A stretch of DNA of 64,000 bases from Lamellibrachia columna (GCA_963662155.1 OY759263.1:18044894-18108893); one strand, 5' to 3'. Counted from the first letter of the stretch, positions 41,655 to 54,900 are shown. Notes: generated from the sequence alone by a model not told the origin. Numbers and translations are program-made.

Positions 41655-42061
41655 AACATAGCACCACCACTTGAAGAATACTAAACCTGGGGACACACCG
41701 CTTTACGCTTGTTTTTGTATCGCACTCGTCCGACTAAAAGCAACAGTTTCTGTATCGTTATTCAAAGATTTTGAGCAGCACACACTGACCCACTAGTCCG
41801 CACATCCTGCATATGTAGCATCTGTTGAATGAACGCACGTCTGTACCACAGCGATCCTGGCGGTTTATTCGTGAAACAAATGCGTGCATGCACCATTGGT
41901 GTCTAGCTACGTCGTGATGTCGAACATGTTATAAACAGCCGCAACAGTGACGCGTACGATGACCCGAATAAGCCAAGCACTCGCGCGTGCACTCATGACT
42001 AAAATAATCATTCGTCGTCGGCGTAGGCTGAGATGCAGGAAACGTTCCACAAGGGTCTGAC

Positions 42062-42143
42062 CTCACATTCAGGAACCTGACAGTCAAGGCGCGTGCGGCA
42101 ACTTGCATCAAGAGCTCCGCAAACATGAAGACGATTCCGTCAA
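42062..42143 (-). CDS. Candidate unassigned exon
   Basis: One frame reads MEVVDGIVFMFAELLMQVAA, then RALTV and a split AG at donor gttcct. The exon's upstream end is uncertain (an ATG at 42143 or an acceptor gaactgag slightly upstream). Identity not recognised. Confidence 0.25.
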
Positions 42144-42584
42144 CAACTTCCATCGGATGCACCCCAGCCGGTCCTCAGTTCGCAATTCCGCCATGTTTGC
42201 GGTGTTTGTCATGCCATGGAAATGCTGCGCACCGACTGGCCAGTAGCCACGACGCCAGTTTTCCTCAGTCTCGGACGCATGCCACCGGTCAAATAAACAA
42301 AAGATGCGAGTTTTGTTGAGTCTTTAACCAGGACAAACTGAACGACCAACAGGCGCATAAACACGACACTCGCAACAAATGCATAGCAGTGTGTCTCCGG
42401 CCTAAAGTACCCGTTGAATGTTTCGTACCGTAATATGACGTATGACAAAACGGATGGTTCCCTATTGGTGTTTATGTATGCAGACAGCGTGTGGTGACGT
42501 CTGGTTGTCCTAATGCCAGGTGTCAATTGCTAAACTTTTGTTGCGATTCGTGTGTTTGTTCGTCATAAAATGGACCAGCCATGC

Positions 42585-42726
42585 TATTAACGCTGGTCCC
42601 CAACTCAACATGAACGCTGGTCCACAACTCAACATGAACGCTGGTTCTCAACTCAACATGAACGCTGGTCACAACTCAACATGAACGCTGGTTCTCAACT
42701 CAACATGAACGCTGGTCTCCAACTCA
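42585..42726. repeat. 24-bp tandem array
   Basis: Six imperfect copies of AACGCTGGTCCACAACTCAACATG. Confidence 0.92.
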
Positions 42727-43377
42727 GCAAAAGTAGAATCGTGTGTTCATTTGGCCGGCGTAACAGGTTTTGAACCGATTCGAAAATATAACATTAGCAA
42801 CAAATGTTGGGTGCTGTGAGCTGACCCACTCACACAAACACGCAACTCGCTACAAAGGTTTGGTAGTGTACGCCTGGCTTGCGCTACCGGTGGCCATTTG
42901 GGCCATAGGCCACATGGCATCAGTTACCCATCTGAGCCAATTTGGCCATCAGCATTTTTGTTGAAAAGCATGCAGAATTGTGAGAATACATGAGTGTTTG
43001 TTGTTGTTTTGATGAACATTAAAACGTCTGGCTAAAGCAATTTGTATTTGGCTAAATAAATTGGTGGCTTGAGCCAAAATGGCTGAACAGTTTACAACAT
43101 CAGAAATAGCCCAGGTACGTCTGGCATTGGTGTAGCAGAAGTTGTCCATTATAAACTTTTGATAACTACGACACTGATTACAGGCTCGTTAGCTCACAGA
43201 CAACTCCAAATCCTGGTCTACTCTCAATCTTCCAATTCAAAACATTCAAACGTTTCGTTAACGTCAGACCTCTATAACCTGGATAGTTTGCACGGCCCTT
43301 TGTCGTGTTCTACTATGTCGCAATATCGCTAATGCACCGACATCTGCGACGGTAAAACACTGTCGGTTCCGTTCACC
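42727..43377. other. Interval downstream of GPCR
   Basis: Contains several GAGCCAA/TTGGCC motifs but no supported gene. The 3' UTR of the GPCR should lie in the right part; no clear AATAAA was identified. Confidence 0.35.
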
Positions 43378-44430
43378 TTATCGCATTTCAATATTGTTTC
43401 CGGATCCTCTCCCAAGGCGAGACCGGAACCGGCGGGTAACCGTCGCCATACAATTGTTGCCGTCGCCCAGCAGCGCCGCCAACTCTCGCCGGAAATGCGT
43501 GCCAGTGAGACAGTAGAGAAAGAAGTTGATGGCGTGACTGGCGTAACGCAGCAGGAAGAAGGCCTGCATCACGTCGGCGCGGACTTGCCGATAACGATGG
43601 ATGATGACAACGACACTTCCGGAAACGACGCAGACGACAAACGCGACCGAGACGCTCATGCACATGACGGTCGTGCGTGGCAAGCGATCGATAACAGCCG
43701 ACATGATCAGGTCCCGGTCGGCCGCAGTACGCCGAAGCTCCCGGATAATCGCCCAGTTACAGAAAACCACGACGCCGAAAGGTACGATGCTGACGGTGGC
43801 GAAGTTGATCCACGGCCGGTAGTCGAACACGTAGTTGAAGTAACGCGGCGCCAGCGCACAGCCAACGATGACGTCACCCGAATCGTCGACGTGTGGGGCG
43901 AACACGATGAAGACGTCGGCGTTCTTGACGAGAGCGAGAGCGAGAAGCGACGCGCAACACACGCCGGCGTTGCGCGGTGTGCACACGCGAAGCTTCCGTA
44001 GCGGGAAGCGGACGGCGATGAAGCGTTCGACGGTGAAGGCGACGACGGTCCAGTTGGAGGCGTTCGCCAGCGTGTGATGCACGAACCAGATAATACGGCA
44101 TGCCCACACGCTCGTCTCGTCCAGTCGCACGTCCCACGCGAGTCGCGGATAGAACGCCACCGACGCGACGGCCAACACGGAGCTGTCACCGATGGCCAAC
44201 ACGCTCAGGTAGACGTTGGCCGACGTGCGTGCGAGGCCCTCCCGTCTCAACACGAGCAGCACCAGCGAGTTGCCGACGATGCCCGTCACGCACAACAACG
44301 GCCACACACTCCGCCACAGGCCGGCGAATCGGACATCGTCAAGCCCCGTAAAGACACCCGTGCTGTTCCTGTCATCCAAGTCCTCGAGATCCGGCGACGG
44401 CGTCGACCACAAACCAGTGTCCGTCATCAT
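43378..44430 (-). CDS. Class A (rhodopsin-like) G protein-coupled receptor, 350 aa, intronless
   Basis: Seven hydrophobic segments in one uninterrupted ORF. TM1 has GNSLVLLVL (residues 53-61), TM2 NVYLSVLAIGDS (72-83) with the Asp. Cys111 before TM3 and Cys191 in loop 2 can form the usual disulfide. TM3 ends ERFIAV (135-140) in place of DRY. TM4 and TM5 follow (FGVVVFCNWAIIREL), TM6 is VMCMSVSVAFVVCVV, and TM7 ends NFFLYC (302-307) in place of NPxxY, then a short basic tail. N22 (NST) is a likely glycosylation site. NFFLY with a short tail is common in invertebrate peptide receptors, so a neuropeptide ligand is likely but unproven. The start is the ATG pair at 44430/44427; the frame extends upstream only to a GTG. 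It is GC-rich against an AT-rich neighbourhood and lies just 3' of the last TBC1D5 exon seen. Confidence 0.88.
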   Translation of the reverse strand: MMTDTGLWSTPSPDLEDLDDRNSTGVFTGLDDVRFAGLWRSVWPLLCVTGIVGNSLVLLVLRREGLARTSANVYLSVLAIGDSSVLAVASVAFYPRLAWDVRLDETSVWACRIIWFVHHTLANASNWTVVAFTVERFIAVRFPLRKLRVCTPRNAGVCCASLLALALVKNADVFIVFAPHVDDSGDVIVGCALAPRYFNYVFDYRPWINFATVSIVPFGVVVFCNWAIIRELRRTAADRDLIMSAVIDRLPRTTVMCMSVSVAFVVCVVSGSVVVIIHRYRQVRADVMQAFFLLRYASHAINFFLYCLTGTHFRRELAALLGDGNNCMATVTRRFRSRLGRGSGNNIEMR

Positions 44431-45090
44431 CCAAAGCCGAACTAAGCAAGAGACTACTAACTGTTGCACTTATACAAACAATGACTTCATCGAAAAACGG
44501 CTTGTAGAATATCGCGAGTGTTTTCCTAACTGTTCTGTATACGCTCCGACACAATAATGGCGGCTACCCAGCTGTAGTCGTCAGCATAATTATGCATAAA
44601 TTCACACGGATGACACTCGAACTAATAATACGTCCTTGTGAAGATTACGCACTATGTCTAAGCAAATATGTTTAATTCTCATATGTCGTCCTGGTGCTAG
44701 CCCTGCCGTCGATGTACAAACAGCTGCACTATAAGTGTGTGCGAGTTGTAGTTGCATTGCTATTCAGACTTGAGTCTTGTCCACGCACACCTTCATCTTT
44801 GATAAGTTGCTGATTCTCCGATTACAAGACTGGTTTAACTACATACTACCATCTTTTCACAAACATTTTCCGGGATTTTGTAACAACGGAGTGACCTGAA
44901 TACAGGTGTAGAAACATTTGGGCTTTCAGCAGACATGTAACATCCACCATAAGCGTCATTAACTTTCCATTTCAGCCATCAATAGTTGGATTAAGCACCA
45001 TAATTAGCTAAATGAGACTTGGCAGTTAGTTGACAAACACTGATCCGACAACAGGTTGGTGCGTCTGAAGACTGTATGCACAGCTGAAGC
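44431..45090. other. Interval between GPCR and TBC1D5 exon O
   Basis: Should hold the GPCR 5' region and possibly the final TBC1D5 exon, but I could not recognise either. Composition ordinary. Confidence 0.35.
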
Positions 45091-45330
45091 GGTGGAAACT
45101 ATCAAGACATGGACACCGGAAACTATCAAGACATGGACACCGGAAAAGACGAAGCCACAGTTTTAACATCAGTCGAAGGCGAAGGCGAGGGAAGGACAAA
45201 CCAGGACGAAGGCGAACCGCCTGGATCGACAACGTGAGGCAGTGGACAACCGGAGGCCTGCACATTGCAAGGGAGACGGCGGGGACGCCGAGTGACAGGA
45301 CGATGTCAACGGCCCCCACGGACGAGGGCT
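45091..45330 (+). pseudogene. LINE C-terminal scrap
   Basis: A duplicated 25-base segment (GGAAACTATCAAGACATGGA x 2) and then text resembling RTE-type ends in shifting frames (EGEGRTNQDEGEPPGSTT; RTAWIDNVRQWTTGGLH). Similar in kind to 38870-39115. Confidence 0.5.
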
Positions 45331-45397
45331 GATATGAAGGACGATTATTCCGTAACGAGTTCGTTTTTATAACTGCCTTGTAATAATCAACCGTTAC

Positions 45398-45483
45398 CTG
45401 CTTGAGTCCTGCCAATGGCACGAGTAATTCATCTTCTTGTTCCGCTTCATTGCTACGGCGTAGCATCTCACTCTGAAGCTTCT
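45398..45483 (-). CDS. TBC1D5: TBC1D5 exon O
   Basis: Acceptor ttttgcag; KLQSEMLRRSNEAEQEDELL, then VPLAGLKQ at donor gtaacg, phase 0. The E-D-x-L-x-x-L-A-G-L-K-Q motif ends the conserved part of TBC1D5. A 13-bp tandem array reaches to about 10 bases from the acceptor. The next exon is not recognised. Confidence 0.82.
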
Positions 45484-45848
45484 CTGCAAAAGCATAAGGA
45501 CACAACATAAGGACACAACATAAGTACACAAAATAAGGACACAACATAAGTACACAACATAAGTACACAAAATAAGGACACAACATAAGTACACAACATA
45601 AGTACACAACATAAGTACACAACATAAGTACACAACATAAGTACACAACATAAGGACACAACATAAGGACACAACATAAGGACACAACAACAATAATAAT
45701 AGTAATTTAGTAACTTTTATTTGTATAGCGCTGTATCTCCGGATTATAAATTATGTTCAGAGGTGCTTAAAATACAAGAGTGCTAACAAATAAATGGTTT
45801 ACATCTATACAATAGTCATGTTTACACAGCAAACACATCAGATAAGAA

Positions 45849-45936
<88 letters not shown>

Positions 45937-48900
45937 TAAGTATATTATATTAAATGTTAATAACATATCTGTCAAGGAAGGAAGAACATATTGATCAAAA
46001 TAATTTGTATTGTGCATAAGGGGTGAACCATAAGATCACTGATAAGCATTTCCGCACACATCACCAGAGAGGATGTTAGTTCATTACCAGTTCCAGATGC
46101 TAACTTTTAGAAGGCTAAATCGGACTATTTAGGGCAGTTAATTGTAACTCCAGTAATGGTAGGTAAAAAATAAAGGCAATCACCAGTAGATATTATCTAC
46201 TTCAATTTTCAGAAAGCTTTCGACAAAATGCCATCGGTGCAAAGTGGATCGGTAAGCAGATTACTCCACAGTCCTTGGCCACCGAGTGGCCACTAAAATT
46301 AACGAAGGCTGCATGTCGTGCTAATTTAGTCAATTGTGTTTGAAATCGCCATCAGTGACATATTGTGGTATGTTGATTTAACGTATTATACCACATCTTA
46401 TGCAGACGTCTTTGGCTCTCCTGTACAGACTTGGGGTAAATTAAATTGTAATTGAAATGCCAATTCCCATTCCTGAATTGGTGAAAATGTAATTGGCATT
46501 TTCCATTACTTTTCAGTTACTTTTTCAATTACTTGGTGTCACTTTTTAACTCAAATTATTTGCTACAAATAATAAATAAAATATAGTATGTTGCATATAT
46601 CATATTTATTTTCCATTATGTACCATAATATGCAGATATTACATAAAGCTGCCCTAAATTAGATGCTATTTTTGGTGATGAGTATGTCTACAGTTGCTTT
46701 GTTCACATACTGTTATTTTGATGTGGAATTGATTATTCGAATTGGTATTTTGTAATTGGAATTGGTATTTTGTAACTGGAATTGGTATTTTGTAATTGGA
46801 ATTGGTGTAGCATAGAAAAACTGAAAAGTGGTGCCAACTGTTTACTGTTTACACATTTCAATTGTTCCACATTAGTCAAATTACAATAATTATGGATCCA
46901 GCTGATTAAAAAAATGTGTATGCTTAATGAAGGTTGAATACGGTATATATATATATATTTTTTTTTTATATATATATATAACAAACATTTGAAATCTGCT
47001 TCGACTAATACTTCTGTGCCCAATTCATTGCCTTTTATGGTTTGCAGTAAGTGCTTACTGGCAAAAGAATTTGCCCATCAGCAAACTTTATTTATCTGTC
47101 GCTTACCTTTCCCCACATCACGCAATCTGTGGCCATCACCATGACAGGACACAGCAATTATAACAACAAACTTGAGTGATAGCGATTTTAAAGATAATGT
47201 TGGAAATGTCTATCAGATCAATAGAAAACAATACTTTCCAAAGAACGTTCAATAAGAGTATGAACTCTGCAAAGTGAAATCTAGCCCTAGAGCAACACAA
47301 GTCGAAATCTTCTCTGTGTCCCAGAAACTAAAACTCATCTTTTTAAACTTGCTTAATTCGACTGACAAATACACCAACATAAGGACACTTTCTATGAACA
47401 TGAATTTTAATTAATTAATTTATTTATTTTAATTTATTTAATACAATCTGTAAAAAAATATTATAATTGTTTTATTTATGTATTAATTAATCTTATTGGT
47501 AATAATAATAATAAAATATGATGTTTATATAGTGCCATAATCACATAATGGCGCTTTACAATAGTCTAAAAATAAATATCATACATCAAATTAAACAGTT
47601 AAAAATACAAATACAATTTAAATTTAAGGGCATTAGAACTAAAACATATACATGGAATTAAATAATTTAAATAATAAATAAAATTAAAAGCAATACAATT
47701 ATGAGTATCAAATGGGATTAAAATAGTGAAATGATAAATTAAATAAATTAAGGTATACATGGAATTAAATATAACAAAACAATAAGAGATATTGAATGAA
47801 AGTGAAAGTGAATGAAATTAAAACCGGTAAGCATGTCGGAAAAGAAAGGTCTTTAACTGTCGTTGAAAACTGGCGCAGCTGTTAGAGTTAATAATATTGG
47901 TGGGAAGGTGTGTGAAAGGACCTTATATTGTATCTAGCAGTAGACTGGAAGCCAGTGTAGCTTCTTCAGAACGGGGGTGATGTGTGAGCGGTGACTGGTT
48001 CTTGTGATTATGCATGCACATGCATTCTGCAAACACTGCATTTTCGCGATTAATTTTCATGATTCATGGGCAGGACATGCAGTAAAGAGTGATCAAGTCT
48101 TGATGTTACGAGAGCATGTACAAGTATTTTAGCTGCATCATTAGAGAGGTATTGACGGATTCTCCCAATATTTCTGAGGTGGTAATATCCAGTTCGGCAT
48201 ACGGAATTCATGTGTTGGGTCATACTCATACTTAGATGTTGATCGTATATAACCCAAAGATCATGGACAGAGGATGATTGTAGTAGTTGTTGTCCTCCGA
48301 CTGAAACAGCTATGTTTGACAATGATTTCAATCCATGTCTGTACGTGAACAAGATCACTTCCATCTTCTCATCATGAGCATGTTTATCGTAAGCCAAGCA
48401 CGAACATCCTTAGCTCATGGAGAGGTGCCTCAACGTCAAGTAGGTTATTGTTTTGATGGGTGCATTCTTTGAGTGAATTAACATTAATTGCACGTAGCTT
48501 TCAAAATGTCACGATCTTTCGATTTGGACGTGGTTTTGATGTGTGCCAAAAACGATATTGCGTAATAATCAACACACGTATTGCCGGCCACTTCTAGGTT
48601 GTCGATGATATTATCCGAGTCTTTTGTTATCACACTGTCAAGAGTGTGGCCGTTTTGGTGGGGTGGTTCAATCACGTGCTGTCTGAGTCCACAGGTGGAG
48701 AGCGAATCTTTGAACCGGTGAGCATCTGTGTTGGAGTCCGAGTCGAGATGAAAGGTTACATCTCCGACGATGATGCTGTCAGTATGATCAGTAGCCATGT
48801 ACTCAACAAAAGATGTCCACTCCTGGAAGAAACACTTCTTTTGAACCTGTTCGGAGTGGACCTCGGCAGACGGTACACGACAATAAAACGAATGGTTGCA

Positions 48901-51900
48901 CCATGATGTTCGACTCAACAGTCAATGTACTCGAAGTGTGATGTGTCAGTGTTGGTACTAGACGATGATAATATTGTCATTGACAGTCTGGCTTTAAATA
49001 TATGATTCCAACGCCACCACCTGTTCTGCCGTTATTACGTGGGACGTGATGGAATTCATACCCCGAGGTTACCATCTCTCTCTAATGCAGTTAGCATCAA
49101 TGCCACTACCACGCCATGTCTCTGTGATACACATGATGTCGTAGTCTTGCGTCGTGATGTAGTCAGCAATGGAAAGTGTTTTATTCTTCACTGATCGAGT
49201 GTTCAGCTAACACACATTCATGTTGTGGCAATTATTGCACACCGACCGTGTGTTGATCAGTGCAAATTTAGTATTCGCTGCTTCACCGTTTCCTGTGGCA
49301 GTCAGTTCAACCAGGTTGTTATTGTTCACACCAGTTTGTTTACTGACCTTATTGCAACTAACACAATGTTCACACCTGAAGAAAGGATGATGCCACTGGA
49401 ATCCATCTTTGTAGCATTGTTCCGCCTGGATGAACTCTCCCAGTTGGCTGCACTCTGGAGATGCCATTCATTGTCAGCATATTCCACAGTGGCCTGCTAA
49501 CTAGCTTTCCTACTACACTGCCAGCCAGCCTATACATAGCCATGGCTGAATACTGCATCAAGATTACATATTCCAAGAATGTTCCGCTTGACTGTCTGTA
49601 GAACAGCCTGACCAAACCAGGCTTAGGTAAAGACACAACAAACCATCATAATTATAAAAACCAGAAAAAAATGATATTGTATAATGATTACAATGTCCTT
49701 ACACACACTGCCGATAACATTTTTAAACGATCGCGTAAGTGAAACACATCAAATTTGATGTATTAGATGGAGCTATGTGGGGGCTGCTACCAAGCGCTGC
49801 ACCACACCCACTGAATGGTACACCCTATTTATTGAAATATGCATTTTTAGCCATATATATATAATTATGATTCTTATGATTGCAAGTATGTTTTACATCG
49901 ACAGTATGCGGCTCTGAACAGGTCCTGGATATATGACACTTTACAAATAAAAAATATATATAATAATAACATACTTATATGAATGTCCATCTTGTCTGCA
50001 CACTGTTGACACATTGTTTCCACGTGGTCAAGCCGAGACATGAGGGTGGACACATCGGGTGATGGTGAACTTGGCTACAATGTATAGGGAGAACTTTAAG
50101 ATGCTGACAGTTAACTTGACTACAATGTATATGGAGAACTTTAAGATGCTGACAGTTAACTTGGCTACAATGTATAGGGAGAACTTTAAGATGCTGACAG
50201 TTAACTTGACTACAATATATATGGAGAACTTTAAGATGCTGACAGTTAACTTGGCTACAATGTATAGGGAGAACTTTAAGATGCTGACAGTTAACTTGGA
50301 TATGCCGACACAAAGCAAAGGTAGATTAAATGATATGCTCACAAATATTAGGAATTGCTACATTTAGCAAAATGATGACCATCAGAGATATTTCTATCAT
50401 GCATTTCCATCAGCTAGAGTAGTTTATTTAATAAAAACAAACAGGAAGATGGGGCTACAAACTACTATACTTGTTTCTATATTTTATGAAATGTAATTTG
50501 AAACCAGTTGCATTCTGAAAAAAATATGCAAACTGAAACCCAAAACTAAATTCTGTTAAAAAGGGTTGCTTTCAAAAGATATTTCACATATTTATCTTCT
50601 TGCATATTACATTCATGAAACATGAAAATAAAATAAACAAAACGTTTTCTTACTGGCTGAGCAGAGTTTGTGATACTGCGATAGTTTGACGGCAATGTTG
50701 ATGACTTCCGACTGGCATCAAAGACACCGGAAAATCTCCTGTCTGGTCCAGGAGGGCTGGGATCAGCACTCACTGTTCCCTTCTGCTTTGACGACCGTTT
50801 CCACTTTGAACTTCCCTGGACATCTGACAAACTTGTCGAGGACAATTTTCGTTGGGATTCTGTTGAGTGATTTTTGGGGTTTTCTGCAAAAGATATCACA
50901 AGCAAAATGTATTATTACTGGTGCATTATATGAACTGCATAAATTAAAGAGTAGTTGTTAGAGGTACAAAATCTGATCATAAAATCGTGATCATAAAATA
51001 ATATAAACTATATCTATTGACTATCAAAATGTGTTTTAATGAACATATGTTGTATTCAAACTAATAAGCGTAGAGTACACTTGAAAAAGAATTGGGCCAT
51101 GGAAAAAGGAATCTGTTCTTATAAGCGTACATCAAAATTAGTTTACCTAAACAATAAGGTAACTGTTTAACACTAGTGGTGTCATTTGGTGACTAGAGTA
51201 GAACTGAAAAGTGGTGCCAACTGTTTAACACCAGATGGCAACACTTTTCAGTTGTTCCACACTAGTCAAATTACAATAATTATGGATCCTGCAGATTAAA
51301 AAAGGGGGTGCACGCTAATACTTTGAATATGGTATATATATATATATATATATGATAATTATAATTTGATAATTATTTGTTTAATTTGAATGTTTCATTG
51401 CGAATATCATGCAAAGGGAAACATAATGTTATCAGTGTTCATGATACATGATATTCTTATCATGTGATCCCATCAACGCCTGACCTTGATGAACTTTGAT
51501 CACAGGCGTCAACAATTGTCAACAGCTGTTGATGAATGTACTGAATGGAAAGGTCAATATTCATAGACACATAACTGTCAAATTATATTTATAATTAAAA
51601 ATTATTTATAATTAAAACATATTTGGGTGGCTAAGATAATAGAATAGATATATAGTATAATATATAACATGATTTAAAAAGAAAAACGATTAGACTTTGT
51701 AGCTTTAGCAGCACAATAGCACAAGCAACAAACTATTATTTTGGCAATTTTTAAGAAATGGATGTTGAGGAGAGATTTTCGGCACCTTGAGAAAAGTCTT
51801 CCTTCTGTAGGTGATTGAACCTGCCGCTAGATGGCAACACTGTCGACGAGGATACTGCTGCTGTCTGAGTGCTCCAGGAATTCAAGGTCGTTGGTCGGTT

Positions 51901-54900
51901 TAACTTCCGTGTCAAGGTTGAGAGTCCATTCATCATAGTTGCTGCCTTTTCGACGATATTCTTGCCAGCTGAAATTTTTTTCAATTTCAGTGAGTCCACC
52001 TGAATATTATCTCTGAGAAGTGAATGTTGCCTAGCTGGGGTCAAGATTGGGCAACACAAAAATGGAATATCTAATAACAAGTTTACACATCACAAGCAGA
52101 AATTATACTTGGCACATTAGTATATTAATTTTGCTGTTTTGTTGTTACACACCCAAAAACCCAACTGAGAAGATGTCAAAGGTTATGTACCTGTAGTTCC
52201 AGCTGAGTGACCGTCTCGGTAGTAGCTATTCTCTGGTGGACTCAGGCTTGTCTGGTGAGTATACAGCGGTGGGCGTTGATATTGCTGGAGATAGGAAGGA
52301 CAGTTGTCTAGAACTACAGGAGGCACACACATGCACGCATTGCAGTTAAAACTCCCTCCATAACTGATTTAGCCCATCGCAGTTAAAACTCCCTGCATAA
52401 TTGATTTAGCCCATTGCAGTTAAAACTCCCCAGCGTTTTTTGGTCACACTTTTATTGCAAATATGTACTGGTTTGTCTTCTACACTGATGTAATTATCCA
52501 GACAGACTATTTATTCTGACTGTTCACCCTATGCTGCAGGCATCTTATATTTAATGCGGTGTGCGCAGTGGCAATTATGCCGAAATTCAGTTTGTCCAAC
52601 GATTTCACAAAAACTACTAAATATAAATTTTTTACAAATGAGCTAGTGTGTCGTAATGTGTCATAGCGTGTCGTAGTAGATACTAGATAATAAAAAATTA
52701 AAAGCCTAAATTCTGATGAAAAAAATTTGACACAAAACCTATGACATCCAAATAAAGTGCTTTGTCAATGTAGCATTTCATAGGAAGTGCACAATATTGT
52801 ACAATGACACAATAAAAACTGTTGGTCAATATTGACAATGTTATATAACAATACTGACAATGTTATATAACAATACTGACAATGTTATATAACAATACTG
52901 ACAATGTTATATAACAATATTGACAATGTTATATAATAATAACGTGCACACACATAACTAATAATACTGTTGCTATAATAATTGCAATAACTACTCAAAA
53001 TCATACAGAGCGTATGTTTTATTTTAAATATAAGAACTGATATCAGATTGTTAATGTAGAACAGGCTATTCAATTAAAAACAAAATAACTTGGAGGAATA
53101 AATTAATAAATCACTGTGCTGTGTTACCACAAATCATGACAAGTTATGACCGAACACTGACGTTTGGTTCCCGTAGATACAGCGCCCTCTGGATAAAGTA
53201 GTGAACGTCTCCAATGGCAGGATAGTGCATAAGAACACCAAGACAGCTGGTGTAGTCAGACCCGAGCACTGGAACACGATTTAACAATATTGTTTTTAAA
53301 CATATTCATGCTGATAGCATTTACAGAGTATGTAGATAATCTGTTCCATTAATTTATTGTCCTCTGTGAGAAAGAGTAGCTCCTGATATCCAATCTACGC
53401 TGATCTTTTACTAATGTTACCCCGTGTCCTCTACTATCTTTCTTGAATAAGAAAACAATATTACTATCAATATTGTCATATCCATTCAATATCTTAAAAA
53501 CTTCAATTTGATCTACTCTTAACCTCCTTGCACCAGTGCAGAAATGGATCACACACAGAAATAGATCACACACAACCACAAATGCACATGTGTATGCACA
53601 TGCATGCACACACAGACATATAAACACACACATACACGCATGCACACACACTGCACTCAAAATTGGTATAATGCATACTCACAATACTGTACATTTGTAT
53701 CATATCTTTAAAATAATTACACAAATTTTTCAACATCAACAAAGCAAATGTTAATAAAATAAACTACAGTCAGAGTCTGTCTGATGACATTTACTTACAT
53801 GTTTCTCGCAGAAACATCATCATTGCTACAAAGATGTAGTCAACGAGGTCGAAGCTGATACCATCAGCAAAGATTGCATCCCACAGCACGAGCAAATCCT
53901 GCATGGCGAACTCACGACCAAACAAGAGGCGGAGCCACCGGCTGCAGCAACAGAAACAATCAATGATTTATTCTACACAATAATTAAGTAATATTTTTAA
54001 TTGATGCCCAACATGCCTCAAAGAAAGAGGAGCTAAAAAATAACAAAACAATGGAAGCAGGAAGATCTCGTGATTTCTGTTTAGTGAAAAACGTTACTTG
54101 GTATGACAGTATGGACATATTACTAAGGCCCACATGAGTGATTAGTTGCCCAACTGGTCATGTGACACCCTGTCACATGACAAAGCACAGATAAATTATG
54201 TGTGAGTTCACATGAGCAACGTGTCTAGATGCTGCAATTGTAACCTATAGATTGGTGCCAATCACCACTTGAGTTCTGGTTAAAGGACACGATGGGTCAC
54301 CTACGTTTGACCGCGGCAGTTGCTGATTGGCCACTTGCTTCAAACTATCACCCGACAAACACCCAAATTGGTCCCAGCTGCAATTCCGGGGACACAAATG
54401 TAGCCACAAATTGACGAAACAATGCTCAAACAAGCGATTGTTGTGTTAATATTATTAACAAAGAAATATTTTTAGTTGATGCCCAAAATGACTGCATGAA
54501 CATCCCAGGAGACTGCGGAGGCAGATGACCATAAAGGGTGGCGAAGCTTCACTAGTGGTTGTCTAATGCACCCAATGACTGTTAGTCTTGAGATGAAGAA
54601 GAGTTTCACCGAGATGATGCTGACAAAGCAGAATGATAATACTCACATGCCGTATATCTGAGGAGCAATCTCCATCTGCTGTAGCTGATTACACAGTTCC
54701 GGGTCAAATCGCTTCAGGATGTAGTCCTGTATTCGTGCCAGTTTGTTGATGATCACGTTGGATGGATGCAAGTCAGGCGATCGGGAGAACGGCTGCCCAC
54801 TGAATGTCTGAAATGTATTTTTCATCATCATAAACAGTGTACCAATCATCTTAATTAATTTCATTAAGCAAGATCAGGTTTGATTTCTATATTTAAAGTA

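Noticed and set aside
41478..41696. Whole 72-codon ORF as a small gene
   Set aside because: Only the part between a good acceptor and donor (41587-41654) looks exon-like; the flanks are intron-like.
43081..43116. Possible plus-strand first coding exon (MAEQFTTSEIAQ then gtacgt), calmodulin-like at its start
   Set aside because: No continuing exon with EF-hand text was found downstream, and similar GAGCCAAAATGG words occur nearby; probably chance.
43495..44445. Long plus-strand ORFs opposite the GPCR
   Set aside because: Shadows of the GC-rich GPCR coding sequence; they lack motifs and conserved starts.
45026..45685. 219-codon minus ORF with CCVLMLCPYVV repeats
   Set aside because: Fusion of the 13-bp array, true exon O in the same frame, and intron sequence; only 45398-45483 is supported as coding.
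53536..53754. His/Thr-rich ORF near TBC1D5 exon I
   Set aside because: CACA-type simple repeat in intron I; no coding support.
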